DNA of 64,000 nt, taken from positions 434,001-498,000 of the forward strand of contig JBCCTU010000003.1 of the NCBI GenBank assembly GCA_039198065.1, written 5' to 3'. The notes under the pieces were generated by a model. That model ran no database searches. It was not told the DNA's origin and saw only the letters and a list, made by a program, of their open reading frames with translations. The translations under genes and the position numbers were made by a program. The stretch is from CALHVX01 sp039198065. Lineage in GTDB: Bacteria > Pseudomonadota > Gammaproteobacteria > Pseudomonadales > Azotimanducaceae. Positions 34,413 through 43,248 of the stretch are shown here, piece after piece; within the stretch, counting starts at the first letter, position 1; every line of letters starts with the position of its first letter.

Positions 34413-36017
34413 GTGCGTTCGCTCTTATTGGCTTTAGGGCTTCTGGTCAGCCCCCTTCTCGAGGCGGGAACGGTGGTCTGGGATGTCGTTGACGACGAGC
34501 CCGTGATCCAACGCAACGCCCTGGACGTAGACGTAGCAGTTTCGGACCTCGGTGAAGAGGCCGCTGACCCCGCACTTCGCCAACCTACCGGTGACGGGAG
34601 TCGAGGTGCGCTGCTTCTGGCAGCGGCGCCGGTGACCGTGGCGTCGAACGCTGACGGCGAAAGCGATGCGCTGTCCCGCATCGATGGAGCGACAGAGTCT
34701 GCGGAGTCGATGCCAGGCGCCGATGAGGCACCACGTTTGCTCTCACTCGAAGAAGCAATCGAGCTTACGTTCATGCAAAACCCCGATCTTGGCGCTGCGT
34801 TGGCTCGTGAGGAACAGGTGCGCTGGTTTCTGCGCGAGTCGGAAGCCTATAAGTACCCGTCGGTCGATCTGGTTACGGATTTCGGTCCTGAGTACAACCG
34901 TCCGGCTGCGAACACGCGTGACAACGAAGACGTTACCCCGGGTCGTTCGCTGACCATTCGAGCTTCCCAGCTTCTTTACGACGGCAAGGTGTCGGTCAAC
35001 GAGGAAAATCGCCGCCGGCAGGTCCAGACGTCGACGCAGCTTGAAACCCGCTCGCTCGTCGATGAGCTAGCGGTCTCCACGGTCAATGCGTTTGTCCGGG
35101 TGCTGCAAGCGCAGCAGTCCTTCGCGGCAGCGGAAGAATTTGTGACCGAAATGCAGCGTATCGTGGCGCGGCTACAGGTGCTGTACGACAGCGGCGCTGC
35201 CAGCAAGCTGGAGCTTGATTTCGCGCAGTCGCGGCTGGCGTCGGCAAAGGGCCAGAGTGGCAACTCGCGAGCTCAGCTGAATGATGCGGTGGCGGAACTC
35301 GAGTTTCTCACCGGCGATTTGCCGGTGGTCGAAGCTAAATCACCCATGAACATTGCATTTCTGTCGATCCAGCCCCTCGATCACTACGTTGAGCTTGGCC
35401 TCGAGCAGAGTACAGACATCTTGCTGGCTGAATCTGCGAAGAAGGAGCTGAGGTTCAAGGCGAAATCCCAGCTAGGCAAGTTCCAGCCGATCCTGAGCCT
35501 TAACTTTCGCAGCGGGACCTTTGCCGATGAAGGTGGAAACATCGAGCCGCGCAACATTACGGAACTGAAGCTACGGGCTGAGATGTTCTTGTTCGACGGT
35601 GGTGTGCGTCGCTCGCAACTCAACCGCACGAAAGCCGAGATTCTGGAGCTCGATTGGGGTTTTGAACAGATCGAGCTCGACGTTTCGCGTCGAATCAAGC
35701 AGGCCTACAACCAGATTACGGCCAATCGAATAACCCTTGACGCGACGAACGATGAAATTCTGTTTAACACGGAGCTTCAAACACTCAACGCCAAGAACCT
35801 TGAGCTTGGCGAAGTCAGCATCATCGAACTTATCGAGGTAGAAGAGCGGTTGTTCAACGCCAAAGTCCGGGCCTTCGGTATTCGAGCGGACATGCTGGCC
35901 AACTACTACCGTCTCATGATCGGCGTCGGAACGCTTCCGTTTACGAACGCGAACAGCTACCGCGACCGTGATCCCTTCGAGATCCAGAAACGCGGCGAAT
36001 CGCTGGCGTTGCCCTGA
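34413..36017 (+). CDS. TolC-family outer membrane channel of the type I system
   Basis: Translation begins at GTG 34413, six bases after the MotB-like stop; 534 residues. After a signal peptide (LLLALGLLVSPLLEAG) there is an acidic low-complexity segment of about 90 residues that is not part of the usual TolC core. The core starts at LLSLEEAIELTFMQNPDLGAAL in parts (about 109 onward), and contains two outer-membrane-efflux repeats, with ASQLLYDGK and EMFLFDGGVRRSQL at the strand turns. It would form the outer channel for the giant protein. The N-terminal extension might contact the MotB-like partner, which is speculation. Confidence 0.92.
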   Translation: MRSLLLALGLLVSPLLEAGTVVWDVVDDEPVIQRNALDVDVAVSDLGEEAADPALRQPTGDGSRGALLLAAAPVTVASNADGESDALSRIDGATESAESMPGADEAPRLLSLEEAIELTFMQNPDLGAALAREEQVRWFLRESEAYKYPSVDLVTDFGPEYNRPAANTRDNEDVTPGRSLTIRASQLLYDGKVSVNEENRRRQVQTSTQLETRSLVDELAVSTVNAFVRVLQAQQSFAAAEEFVTEMQRIVARLQVLYDSGAASKLELDFAQSRLASAKGQSGNSRAQLNDAVAELEFLTGDLPVVEAKSPMNIAFLSIQPLDHYVELGLEQSTDILLAESAKKELRFKAKSQLGKFQPILSLNFRSGTFADEGGNIEPRNITELKLRAEMFLFDGGVRRSQLNRTKAEILELDWGFEQIELDVSRRIKQAYNQITANRITLDATNDEILFNTELQTLNAKNLELGEVSIIELIEVEERLFNAKVRAFGIRADMLANYYRLMIGVGTLPFTNANSYRDRDPFEIQKRGESLALP

Positions 36018-36146
36018 GGTAACCGGTTGCGTGCCAAGCCAAACCCGCAGGGCTTCCTATACTGGAAACGAGCAGGGGCAATTGAGCGTTGCTTTCGATT
36101 GGTTCCCGCGATTTCGAACCTGCGTCCCGGGTTCAAGGAGGGTCTT

Positions 36147-36917
36147 ATGTCAGTTTTTCGTCTGATTGCGCCAGCGGCGACGCGTGCTTTGGTAATCCTC
36201 GTGCTGGCCGCTGGTTCGGTATGGGCGGATGAACGAGCTGTTACTGTGGATCTGGGGGTCGGTGCCTGGAAATACGACTTCGACGGCACGATCGCGACTG
36301 ATCCCACCGGCGTTGATCTTCAGATTGACTTTGGCCTAGGTGACGATACCGATCAGCAGTACTTCATTGATGTCAGCTTCGCGCAACGCTGGATGCCGAA
36401 CCTGCGGTTCGAACACAGTACGGTTGTGGGCACGGGCGCACGTGATCTCGGCCGGGATGTGGTCTTCGGCGGCATCAGCTTTCCCGCCCCGGCAGGACTC
36501 CGGTCGCGGCTGACTTATCAGGACAATCACCTGACGGCCTACTTCCCGGTGCTGAAGCAGGGAGACCTCACTGTTGATCTCGGGCTGGGGGTAAAGCGGG
36601 CGGAGTCTGGCTTTCGCGTCAACAGTACGTTTAATCAGATCGAGACGGCCTTTGATGAAACCTTGCCCATGGTGTTCCTTGGCGTCGATGTACAGCTCCT
36701 ATCCGGATGGTCCATCAACGCCCGCACCCATGCGCTTTTCTGGGGAGATCAGCAGGTGATCGATGGCAGCGCGACCTTGAGTTGGGAGTCCCCCTGGCGT
36801 CTTGGGCTACAGATGGGTTACCGCCACGTACAATTCCAACTCGAAGAGACGGGCGACTACTCGGCGACAGACTTTGAAATTCTCGGTCCCTTCGCAAGTG
36901 TGACCTACCGCTTCTAG
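36147..36917 (+). CDS. TIGR04219-type outer membrane beta-barrel protein
   Basis: An excellent ribosome site (AAGGAGGG, 36135-36142) five bases before ATG 36147 fixes the start; 256 residues. A signal peptide (LVILVLAAGSVWA) precedes alternating beta strands (VTVDLGVGAWKYDFDGTI, RWMPNLRFEHS, LTAYFPVLKQGDLTVDLGLG) and the protein ends with ASVTYRF, an aromatic C-terminus typical of outer-membrane barrels. The pattern fits the TIGR04219 family, of unknown function. It follows TolC by about 130 bases and may belong to the surface-structure locus or be independent. Confidence 0.82.
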   Translation: MSVFRLIAPAATRALVILVLAAGSVWADERAVTVDLGVGAWKYDFDGTIATDPTGVDLQIDFGLGDDTDQQYFIDVSFAQRWMPNLRFEHSTVVGTGARDLGRDVVFGGISFPAPAGLRSRLTYQDNHLTAYFPVLKQGDLTVDLGLGVKRAESGFRVNSTFNQIETAFDETLPMVFLGVDVQLLSGWSINARTHALFWGDQQVIDGSATLSWESPWRLGLQMGYRHVQFQLEETGDYSATDFEILGPFASVTYRF

Positions 36918-37006
36918 CTTAGCGCTTCGGTTACACGCAGGACTATGCTGGTCCTTAGGTACGCGAACAGGACATAATCGCGCTTTAGCAGCAGCCGTGG
37001 ACTGGC

Positions 37007-38362
37007 ATGCGCAACATCACGCCGAGTTCGGAACCTGCGGTGCCTACGGATGCGATTGCTCGATTGCGTGGGCGCACCGACGAGATTGAGTTGATCATCT
37101 CCAGTCTCACGATTTTCGCACTGTTTTCCCTACCAGGATGGGTGTTTAGCGCCGTCGCGGACGTCTACACCCATCAGTCCACGTCGTTGTTGATTGCGAG
37201 CAACGTCGGCATCACGCTCTTAGCCGGCACGTGCTACACCCTTGGGCTGTGCTTCGTGGTGCATCTCATGGCGCGCGCGTACTGGGTGGGTCTAATCGGC
37301 CTGAGGTCGGTGTTTCCCGAGGGCATCCGCTGGGACCGGGTGCCAAGCCTTGGACCGCTGAGCCGGCGCTTTTACGAAGAGCGGCTGCCTGATCTGGATT
37401 CCGTTATTCAGAGTACCGATCGGCTCGCGTCATCACTCTTTGGCGTGATCAGCATGCTCACGCTGAGCGTGTTGTGGTTCGGGACACTGCTTGTTTTTGT
37501 GCTGACCTTGGGGGGCGTGCTCGGGACCCGCTTTGGCGCAACCAACCTGGGGATTAACCTGGGTTCGCTGACGCTGGCCGCCGTCGTCGTGGTCACACCG
37601 GTGTTGATCTACCTGTTGGACACCGTGCTCGCGCGTCGCAGCGCACGACTTCGAAGCAGCCCGGTGTACCGCGGACTGGTGCGCGTGCTTCGTCGCATCG
37701 CCGGTATTGCCTACCCACAGCGCTTGGTTCTCCCGGTTCAGCTGACGCTGCAGAGCAATACCCGCTCGGGACTATTTCTGGTCCTACTCTTTGCCGGTGT
37801 TGTTGCGATCCTGTCCCTCGGCAACCTGCAGCTCACGGCCTGGCAATATTTTACGGTGTCAGATCAGTTTGAGTTTCTTGACGATGCGCAACTTGAGTCT
37901 GGTTTTCGGAGTACCTACTACGAAGACATGGCGAGTTCCATGGATCGACTCCGGGGTTGGCCTCGCATCGACAGCTTTAATCAAAGCGGCGCCTTTGTTC
38001 GCCTGTTTTTGCCGTATCTACCGGTGCGGGACAACCTGGTGCTTGCAGCGCAGTGCGGTCAACGCGCAGCCGCCCCGGAGCGCACGGCCTGCCTGCGGTC
38101 GCTGTGGACGGTAAGGGTCGCTGGCCAGTCCGTTTCGCTCGCCGACTTCCTACGGGCGGAGCGTGCCGATCTGAACATGCGTGGCCTCGTCGGCCTGGTT
38201 CCTCTGACGGACTTAGCTCCAGGGCTTCATCGACTGGAGGTTCTTTGGAACGCAGCCGCTCGAGGGCAGGCTCAGGCGCTCGACGACCGCTACCGGGAGT
38301 CGGACGGTGTGTATTCCATTCCCTTTGCGCTCGTGCCGGCCCTCGAACGGACGCTTGATTAA
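37007..38362 (+). CDS. Unrecognised polytopic membrane protein
   Basis: I do not recognise this 451-residue protein. Spans are visible at about 30-50 (IISSLTIFALFSLPGW), 62-90 (NVGITLLAGTCYTLGLCFVV), 145-170, 178-200 (LTLAAVVVVTPVLIYLLDTV) and 250-270 (LFLVLLFAGVVAILSLG). The last 170 residues are probably outside, ending in a beta-rich domain (LWTVRVAGQSVSLADFL, TDLAPGLHRLEVLWNA). It begins 89 bases after the outer-membrane barrel gene on the same strand, and an ABM-domain gene follows 50 bases later. Confidence 0.7.
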   Translation: MRNITPSSEPAVPTDAIARLRGRTDEIELIISSLTIFALFSLPGWVFSAVADVYTHQSTSLLIASNVGITLLAGTCYTLGLCFVVHLMARAYWVGLIGLRSVFPEGIRWDRVPSLGPLSRRFYEERLPDLDSVIQSTDRLASSLFGVISMLTLSVLWFGTLLVFVLTLGGVLGTRFGATNLGINLGSLTLAAVVVVTPVLIYLLDTVLARRSARLRSSPVYRGLVRVLRRIAGIAYPQRLVLPVQLTLQSNTRSGLFLVLLFAGVVAILSLGNLQLTAWQYFTVSDQFEFLDDAQLESGFRSTYYEDMASSMDRLRGWPRIDSFNQSGAFVRLFLPYLPVRDNLVLAAQCGQRAAAPERTACLRSLWTVRVAGQSVSLADFLRAERADLNMRGLVGLVPLTDLAPGLHRLEVLWNAAARGQAQALDDRYRESDGVYSIPFALVPALERTLD

Positions 38363-38412
38363 CACAGGAACCGCTGCATGCGCCTGGACCCGGCTGAGGT
38401 AAGGAGGAAGCT

Positions 38413-38760
38413 ATGATCATCGTGAGTGCTGAGCTCGAGTTTGAATCCGAAGTCGACCGAGATAGGGCGATCGAGGAAACGGTTTCGATCCAGCAAGCGA
38501 CGCGCGAGCAGGAGCCGGGCTGCCGCGCCTATTGCTTTGCGGCCGACCCGGTAGAGCCCCGGCGCATTCAGGTTTACGAGCTCTGGGACGACAGTGCGTC
38601 ACTTGCTGCACACTTTGAACACCCGAACTACCGTGCCATGGTCGAGGCGCTTGCTGCTGCGCGCGTCGTATCGAGCGCCAATCGCGCCTGTCTCATCGAG
38701 CGACAGGAGCCCGTCTATGGACCGAACGGGGAGCGCAAGACGGCCTTTTTTGCCGATTGA
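38413..38760 (+). CDS. ABM-domain monooxygenase-like protein
   Basis: This 115-residue cytoplasmic protein has AAGGAGG five bases before its ATG. It shows the dimeric alpha+beta barrel (ABM) pattern of putative quinol monooxygenases: IIVSAELEFESEVD, REQEPGCRAYCFAADP, IQVYELWDDSASLAAHFEHP. YgiN-type members oxidise quinols or remove reactive products; other ABM members bind haem or act in polyketide tailoring. The exact substrate cannot be told. Confidence 0.78.
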   Translation: MIIVSAELEFESEVDRDRAIEETVSIQQATREQEPGCRAYCFAADPVEPRRIQVYELWDDSASLAAHFEHPNYRAMVEALAAARVVSSANRACLIERQEPVYGPNGERKTAFFAD

Positions 38761-38822
38761 TCCTTGGGTGTAGCGCATGCCGCTGTCCTCTGTGATGCTG
38801 AGGCGAGCAACGGAGGATTGGC

Positions 38823-40163
38823 ATGAATGCAGATATTCGGTCCGAGAGCGTCTTGCTGGGTCGACGATCGCTGCTTACCGCGGCCGCCGGTCTCGTCTGC
38901 TCCCCGGTTTTGCGGGGCAATGCGCTTTCCACGGACGCCGCTGCTGGTGAGCCAGTCTCCGCCGCCGAGCGTGCTGCGGCTCAAGTGCAGCACCAGGCGC
39001 AGGATGAGGCGCATTGGGAGGCCGTTGCGCGTTTCTTTGATCGCACCGACGGTGTCGTGAATCTGGAACACGGGTATTGGGGCCGCATGGCCCGTCCGGT
39101 CCTCGAACACTACACCCAGGCGTTGGAGCGGGTGAATCGGGACGGCGCCTGGTACGCGCGTCGGCTGTACGGTGCGGACTACCAGGAGGCGCGAGCCCGA
39201 GTCGCCGCCTTACTGGGTGCTGATCCGGAAGAGGTCGCCCTGACCCGCAACGCGACGGAAGCAATTCACAACCTTATCCGCCAGTTCCGCTGGCTGGGCC
39301 GCGGCGATGCGGTACTTGTCGCCGATGTGGACTACCCAAGCTTCCGCCGACTGCTCGAGGGCTTGGGTGCCGAGCGAGGTGTCGAAGTGATCCGCCTGGC
39401 CTTACCTCCCCGAGCCACCCAGGACGAGCTGGCGGATCTGTATCGTTCCGCGCTCGCGCGCCATCGCCACCTGCGCTTGGCACTGGTTACACATGTGAGC
39501 AATCAGCACGGCCTGGTCTTGCCGGTCGCGGCGATCGCTGACGCGGCCCGAGCGCAGGGGGTCTACATCCTGTGTGACGCGGCCCAGTCCATTGGGCTGC
39601 TGGACTACCGCGTCGTGGATCTCAACTGCGACTGGGTGGGATTCAATCTGCACAAATGGATTGGTTCACCGCTAGGCCTTGGCGCGCTGTACATGCGTTC
39701 GGGAACGCTCGACGCCGTGGCTCCCTATCCCGGCGAACACGACGGCGACGAACCCTCCGTTCAGCGCCGCATACATACAGGCACCTGGGACTTTGCCGCG
39801 GCGATTTCGATTCCCGCCGCCCTCGACTTCCATTTGCAGATCGGCGGTGCCCAGAAAGAGGCGCGGCTGCGCTACCTCCGCAGCCTTTGGACCACGCCAG
39901 CACAGGACCTTTCCGGCATTGAAGTGCTTGGCGGTGCCGACGAGGCGTCCTGGAGCGGTATGGGATCGTTTCGGCTTGCTCACGCAACGACGGCGGAGGA
40001 CGCGCGTGCACTGCAACAACGTCTGCTCAAGGAATTTAATGTGTTCACGGTGCCGCGCTACGGCTTGGCAAGCGGGGCTTGCGTACGAATCACACCGCAG
40101 GTGTTCACGCGAGCGAGCGACGTCGCTGTACTGACGGCGGCGCTAAAGGAACTGGCTGCCTAA
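38823..40163 (+). CDS. Tat-exported class V aminotransferase-fold PLP enzyme
   Basis: This 446-residue protein begins with a Tat-like signal (GRRSLLTAAAGLVCSPVL). The rest is a fold-type I PLP enzyme of the class V aminotransferase group, like isopenicillin-N epimerase and EgtE. Landmarks: VNLEHGYWGRMARPV, VALTRNATEAIHNLI, THVSNQHGLVLPV, LCDAAQSIGLLDY with the PLP-contacting Asp, and the PLP lysine in FNLHKWIGSPLG. Export is unusual for PLP enzymes and implies folding with cofactor before Tat transport. The reaction could be desulfuration, epimerisation or transamination. Confidence 0.83.
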   Translation: MNADIRSESVLLGRRSLLTAAAGLVCSPVLRGNALSTDAAAGEPVSAAERAAAQVQHQAQDEAHWEAVARFFDRTDGVVNLEHGYWGRMARPVLEHYTQALERVNRDGAWYARRLYGADYQEARARVAALLGADPEEVALTRNATEAIHNLIRQFRWLGRGDAVLVADVDYPSFRRLLEGLGAERGVEVIRLALPPRATQDELADLYRSALARHRHLRLALVTHVSNQHGLVLPVAAIADAARAQGVYILCDAAQSIGLLDYRVVDLNCDWVGFNLHKWIGSPLGLGALYMRSGTLDAVAPYPGEHDGDEPSVQRRIHTGTWDFAAAISIPAALDFHLQIGGAQKEARLRYLRSLWTTPAQDLSGIEVLGGADEASWSGMGSFRLAHATTAEDARALQQRLLKEFNVFTVPRYGLASGACVRITPQVFTRASDVAVLTAALKELAA

Positions 40164-40179
40164 GGGATCTTGCAAAAGC

Positions 40180-40629
40180 TCAGTCGCTTCGGCGCCGATA
40201 GCGAAAATCGCAGTGATCGAAGCCCTGCATGATGGTCTGGCTACGTTCGAGCGACATCCCGATACGCTCAGCGGCCGCGTAGTCGTTGTCGCACAGCAGC
40301 AGATGGCCGATGTCCTGGGCATCAAGCTCCGTCATCATGCGCGCATAGGCGCAGGCGTTGACGTTCATGTCGAAGCGCTCCCCGTCGCTTGCGATTACGT
40401 CATAGGTCAACGCTTTGCCGGCGGCAAAGTGCGCTACGCCGTCACCCATGATGGAAAAGTCGGCCTTTGAGCCCGGCGCCGCCCGTACCGGGTCAGGTTC
40501 GAGCCGCCTGGCGAGTGCCTCGTTAACCACCGCTTCTCCCAGCAGACGCTGCAAATCGCGTATCAGTGGCACGGCGTACTCCATCTGCAGTTTGCGAAGC
40601 TCAAACTGGGTCAGTTCGGTCCTGGACAT
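40180..40629 (-). CDS. L-2-amino-thiazoline-4-carboxylate hydrolase-like protein
   Basis: I use ATG 40629, which has GAGGGCG before it, giving 149 residues. The order of conserved pieces (ELRKLQMEYAVPLIRDLQ, DGERFDMNVNACAYARMM, DIGHLLLCDNDYAAAE, RSQTIMQGFDHCDFRYRR) matches the ATC-hydrolase family, where a late C-D-F-R motif is typical. Reference members open the thiazoline ring in L-cysteine synthesis by pseudomonads, but most genomic members have no proven role. It is divergent from the P450 gene across 145 bases. Confidence 0.7.
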   Translation of the reverse strand: MSRTELTQFELRKLQMEYAVPLIRDLQRLLGEAVVNEALARRLEPDPVRAAPGSKADFSIMGDGVAHFAAGKALTYDVIASDGERFDMNVNACAYARMMTELDAQDIGHLLLCDNDYAAAERIGMSLERSQTIMQGFDHCDFRYRRRSD

Positions 40630-40774
40630 CCGTTCGCCCTCGTGGGGTTGATGGTTAATCTGCCTGTGCAGCCAAAAGGTAGCGGGTTTTAGGCGGTTTA
40701 GGGAAATTGCGAAGTTCGGTTTACGAGCGTAGCCTCCGGCGTGGGAGTAGTGGCCGAGAGATGAGGGGAAGACC

Positions 40775-42082
40775 ATGAGTGCAACGTTTGATGACTCGTT
40801 AGCAACGGAGACGGTGGGTCTGATCCAACGTGGAGTTCTAGACGACGATTTACAGGAAATCCTTCGAGGCCCTCTCGACGCGGTCGACGTCTCCGATCCA
40901 ACACTCTATCAGCGGGACATGCACTGGCCGGTGTTCGAGCGACTGCGCAGCGAAGCGCCCGTTCACTTCTGCAGCGAGAGCGCTTTCGGTCCCTTCTGGT
41001 CCATCACGCGCTACGACGACATCATGGCGATCGAGCAGGATACCGAGACGTTCTCGTCTTATCCCACCATTGTCATCGGTGACCAGGATCCGGAGTTTGT
41101 CGTCAAGCAATTCATCGCCCAGGATCCGCCGCGTCATGACCATCAGCGTAAGGCCGTCACGCCCGCCGTTGCGCCCAAGAGCCTGGCGTTACTGGAGCCG
41201 CTCATTCGAGAGCGAATCGGTCGCATCATGGACGATCTTCCGATCGGCGAGACCTTTGACTGGGTTGATCGGGTGTCCATCGAGCTGACCACACAGATGC
41301 TGGCGACCTTGTTTGATTTTCCCTTTGAGGAGCGACGCAAGCTCACGTTCTGGTCCGATATGGCGACGGCATCACCGGACATAGCCGGGGACGACAGCGT
41401 CACTCGCGAGGAGCGTCGCGAAGCGCTGGGGGAGTGTCTTGGCTACTTCAATACGCTCTGGCAGCAGCGAGCGGCCCAATCCCCGGAGGGTAAGTTCGAC
41501 TTCATTAGCCTGATGGCACACTCCAAGGCCTATCAGGGCATGGACCCGATGGAGTTTCTTGGCAACCTCATCCTGCTGATCGTTGGGGGGAACGATACGA
41601 CGCGCAATTCCATCTCGGGGGGCGTGCTGATGCTGAACGAGCACCCGGCGGAATACGACAAGCTGCGCACCGAGCCGTCTCTGGTTCGCAACATGGTGTC
41701 GGAAATTATTCGATTTCAAACACCGCTGATGCACATGCGTCGCACAGCAACCCGCGATACGACCTTTCGGGGACAGCAGATCAAAGCCGGGGACAAAATC
41801 GTGCTGTGGTATGTCAGCGCGAACCGGGATGAGTCGAAAATTGATCGTCCCGACGAATTTCTCATTGACCGCCAGAACGCCCGCGCCCACATGTCGTTCG
41901 GCTTCGGTGTGCACCGCTGCATGGGGAATCGGCTGGCCGAGATGCAGCTGCGGCTGGTGTGGGAAGAGATTCTCAAGCGCTTCGACCGCGTTGAGGTAGT
42001 TGGCCCGGTCGAGCGGGCCAAGTCCAACTTCGTTCGCGGCATCACGCGGATGCCTGTGCGGTTAACCGCCCGGTCGCAGTAA
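40775..42082 (+). CDS. CYP153-family cytochrome P450
   Basis: This 435-residue soluble P450 has the heme loop FGFGVHRCMGNRLAE (Cys ligand), the I-helix GGNDTTRN and the ExxR helix in SEIIR. Its wording is close to CYP153 alkane hydroxylases: DVSDPTLYQRDMHWPVFERL, GPFWSITRYDDIMAIE, AQDPPRHDHQRKAVTPAVAP, DWVDRVSIELTTQMLATLFDFP. CYP153 enzymes insert oxygen at the terminal carbon of alkanes, alcohols or fatty acids, using ferredoxin and ferredoxin reductase. Those partner genes, which often sit beside CYP153, are not in this window, so electrons would come from elsewhere. GAGGGGAAG precedes the ATG. Confidence 0.9.
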   Translation: MSATFDDSLATETVGLIQRGVLDDDLQEILRGPLDAVDVSDPTLYQRDMHWPVFERLRSEAPVHFCSESAFGPFWSITRYDDIMAIEQDTETFSSYPTIVIGDQDPEFVVKQFIAQDPPRHDHQRKAVTPAVAPKSLALLEPLIRERIGRIMDDLPIGETFDWVDRVSIELTTQMLATLFDFPFEERRKLTFWSDMATASPDIAGDDSVTREERREALGECLGYFNTLWQQRAAQSPEGKFDFISLMAHSKAYQGMDPMEFLGNLILLIVGGNDTTRNSISGGVLMLNEHPAEYDKLRTEPSLVRNMVSEIIRFQTPLMHMRRTATRDTTFRGQQIKAGDKIVLWYVSANRDESKIDRPDEFLIDRQNARAHMSFGFGVHRCMGNRLAEMQLRLVWEEILKRFDRVEVVGPVERAKSNFVRGITRMPVRLTARSQ

Positions 42083-42090
42083 ACCCCGCG

Positions 42091-43248
42091 TCAGCGGGCT
42101 AGCACGACCTCAATCTCTACCAGCATGCCTGGCGCTGCCAGACCGGCGACCTGGAAGGCGGAGCGTGCCGGGAGGTTGGGCTGTTCTTCCGTACCGAAGT
42201 ACTTGCGATAGGCCCGCATCATGCCCTGGAAGTCCATGGCGCCACTGAGTTCGGGTACGCCGACGAGGAACACCTGCATTTTCACGACGTTCGAAAAGTC
42301 GAGGCCTTTGGTCTTGAGCGATTCTTCCAGGCGAGCGAACACGGACAGGGTTTGGGCCTCGGTGTCGCCCCAGAACTCAGCGGAGTAGCGCTTGGCTTCC
42401 GGGTTGGCCGGGCGTGGAGTCATGCCGCTGTGGTAGACCAGCGTCGTGCCGGCGGTAATCTCAACGGCCTGGGCGATCGGAAAGTCGCTGCCTGGGAGTG
42501 CGTATCGCTTCACTTCAGCGTCGGCACTGCCTGCTGCCGTGGCAGCGACGAGCAGAGGAACGGCGGCTAACTTCTTCATTGAGGTCTCCCCATCGGTGGT
42601 GGCTGCAGGTGCTGCAGCAAAGGTGTTGATGTAGGCGACGACGTTGCTGGTGTCCGCTTCGCTAGTCAGTACCGCCGTTGCCGCGCGCATCGTAGCACCG
42701 GATTGATCCTCGGCGGCGAACCCGCGAGCGCCGCTGCGATATTTCGCCAACTGATGAGCCAGATACCAGTCGTTCTGACCGACAAGAGCAGGGGCGTTCA
42801 AGGCTTCGTTGCCCTCGCCGGCAGCACCGTGGCACGCGGCGCAGGCGGTGTAGAGCTGTTCGCCTGCAGCGCGATCCCCTTGGATGGTCGCTTCCGGGGC
42901 AGACGGGGGCGCGATGCCTGCGATCAGAGCCGCGACTTCATCAATCTGCTCATCGCTCAGATGTTGCGCCTGCGGATGCATTTCCATCCCGATCAGATCT
43001 TCGGGGTGCGTCCCGCGCCAGCCGGCGCGAAAGGCGCGCATTTGATGTGCGACATACCATTCGGAGAGACCGGCGAGACGCGGGGCGTCGACGGCCCGGT
43101 TGCCCCGGAAGTCAGTACCGTGGCAAGTCGTGCACACGAGGTAGGGCTCAGGGACAACCGTGAGTTCTGTCGTGCGGGCTGCAGCAACGGGTGCCAGCAA
43201 CGTGCTCAGCAGTCCAAGCGCAACGGCGATCGATAGACGAGTTCTCAT
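42091..43248 (-). CDS. Diheme cytochrome c fused to a RidA-family domain
   Basis: This 385-residue protein has a signal peptide and two c-type heme sites: CTTCH at 39-43 and CAACH at 136-140, with methionines near 88-90 and 187 as possible axial ligands. At residue 224 a second signal-like piece begins (MKKLAAVPLLVAATAAGSADA) and leads into a complete RidA/YjgF domain (FPIAQAVEITAGTTLVYHSG, with the family arginine in NLPARSAF and the VEIE ending). A GGGGAG site before ATG 42579 could start the RidA part separately. It overlaps the amine oxidase stop by four bases. Role proposed: accept electrons from that enzyme and hydrolyse the imine formed. Confidence 0.87.
   Translation of the reverse strand: MRTRLSIAVALGLLSTLLAPVAAARTTELTVVPEPYLVCTTCHGTDFRGNRAVDAPRLAGLSEWYVAHQMRAFRAGWRGTHPEDLIGMEMHPQAQHLSDEQIDEVAALIAGIAPPSAPEATIQGDRAAGEQLYTACAACHGAAGEGNEALNAPALVGQNDWYLAHQLAKYRSGARGFAAEDQSGATMRAATAVLTSEADTSNVVAYINTFAAAPAATTDGETSMKKLAAVPLLVAATAAGSADAEVKRYALPGSDFPIAQAVEITAGTTLVYHSGMTPRPANPEAKRYSAEFWGDTEAQTLSVFARLEESLKTKGLDFSNVVKMQVFLVGVPELSGAMDFQGMMRAYRKYFGTEEQPNLPARSAFQVAGLAAPGMLVEIEVVLAR

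Noticed and set aside
14973..36017. LapD/LapG-controlled LapA-type system
   Set aside because: No LapG protease or LapD receptor is seen in the window, and the giant protein's N-terminus shows no recognisable retention module.
40630..40776. N-terminal extension of the ATC-hydrolase-like protein
   Set aside because: No family similarity, and the inner ATG 40629 has a ribosome site.
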